From: Novosphingopyxis sp965218915
GTDB lineage: Bacteria; Pseudomonadota; Alphaproteobacteria; Sphingomonadales; Sphingomonadaceae
Assembly: GCF_965218915.1 (NCBI RefSeq)
Contig: NZ_OZ244708.1
Coordinates: forward strand, 2,294,001 to 2,358,000
Direction of reading: 5' to 3'
DNA: 64,000 bases
In this document: one piece after another, positions 63,767 to 64,000 of the stretch
How positions within the stretch are numbered: position 1 is the first letter of the stretch
How the letters are laid out: each line of letters starts with the position of its first letter
Translations under genes and position numbers: made by a program
Notes under the pieces: generated by a model
What the model was told of the DNA's origin: nothing
What the model saw: the letters and a program-made list of their open reading frames with translations, nothing else
Databases searched by the model: none

Positions 63767-64000
63767 CTATTGGGCCTCCGTCGCACGATTGATCAAGTCC
63801 GCAGCGATCTCCAGTTCCTGGCCCGTGGTGTAGCGACCGAAGCCGAGCCGGATCGAGCTTTTGATCGCGGCATCGCCGAGCCCCAGCGCCGCGAGCACAT
63901 GGCTCGGCCTGCCCGAACCGCTGGCGCAGGCGGACCCGGCGGAAAACAGCACGCCGCGCACGTCCGACATCAGGCGCGCGACGTCGATCCCCTCTCGGCG
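63767..64000 (-). CDS. Cysteine desulfurase, C-terminal part (runs off the window)
   Basis: The open frame enters from the right edge and ends at 63767. VLFSAGSACASGSGRPSHVL contains the catalytic Cys loop of NifS/IscS-type enzymes, and SIRLGFGRYTT is the conserved block after it. PLP-dependent, it supplies sulfur for Fe-S clusters. Only about 77 C-terminal residues are present, so IscS-like versus other group I desulfurase cannot be settled. Confidence 0.93.
   Translation of the reverse strand, partial: RREGIDVARLMSDVRGVLFSAGSACASGSGRPSHVLAALGLGDAAIKSSIRLGFGRYTTGQELEIAADLINRATEAQ

Overview
The window is a stretch of high-GC alphaproteobacterial chromosome. The housekeeping genes (der, purL, guaA, gyrB, lon with HU, ybaB and dnaX, and an SRP RNA beside dnaX), the TonB-dependent receptor and the intergenic palindromes built on GGCCTTCGCCGGGG all point to the Sphingomonadales; this is inference from gene content, not a database match. 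I saw no tRNA, rRNA, CRISPR array or insertion sequence.

Layout. 1-10.9 kb: core genes (der, an HPt protein, a DUF418 membrane protein, a nitroreductase, coq4, purL, a phosphatase-family protein, a GDPD lipoprotein, a DMT transporter and a YffB/ArsC-like protein). 10.9-15.5 kb: a small accessory patch with two GFA proteins, two endonuclease III relatives, a lone VapC-like toxin with only a short possible antitoxin tail, and a hicBA module next to a duplicated, decayed 5' end of a glycosylase gene. 15.5-21.4 kb: guaA, an M20 peptidase and gyrB.

21.7-38.4 kb holds the standout system: what looks like a complete thiopeptide (pyritide) gene cluster of the lactazole type in a Gram-negative bacterium. 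A 58-residue precursor at 38229-38405 has an acidic leader and a Ser/Cys-rich core (SCCYGSSSCSGSSQPEVAV). It is followed on the same strand by overlapping genes in the order LanB glutamylation domain, predicted pyridine synthase, RRE/E1-like partner, YcaO cyclodehydratase fused to an E1-like part, tandem SagB-type dehydrogenase, SpaB_C elimination domain, ABC ATPase and ABC permease. A two-component system, a secreted helical protein and a TonB-dependent receptor converge on the cluster from the other strand. The expected chemistry is: YcaO and partners make azolines from Cys (and perhaps Ser), the dehydrogenase oxidises them to azoles, the LanB pair converts Ser to dehydroalanine, and a [4+2] cyclase closes the macrocycle.

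38.6-50.4 kb: a retropepsin-like protein, a large MASE1/PAS hybrid kinase, and a serralysin-type RTX protease next to a full type I secretion operon (TolC, ABC, HlyD). 50.4-64 kb: an alpha/beta hydrolase, a transglutaminase, a half-size EamA transporter, an M28 peptidase, a lactate oxidase/monooxygenase-type flavoenzyme, an SDR, a 24-unit AG microsatellite, HU, lon, ybaB, dnaX, ffs, and an apparent operon of cysteine desulfurase, 2Fe-2S ferredoxin and a class A beta-lactamase lipoprotein carrying the Cys pair typical of class A carbapenemases. Palindromic REP-like elements occupy several of the intergenic gaps.
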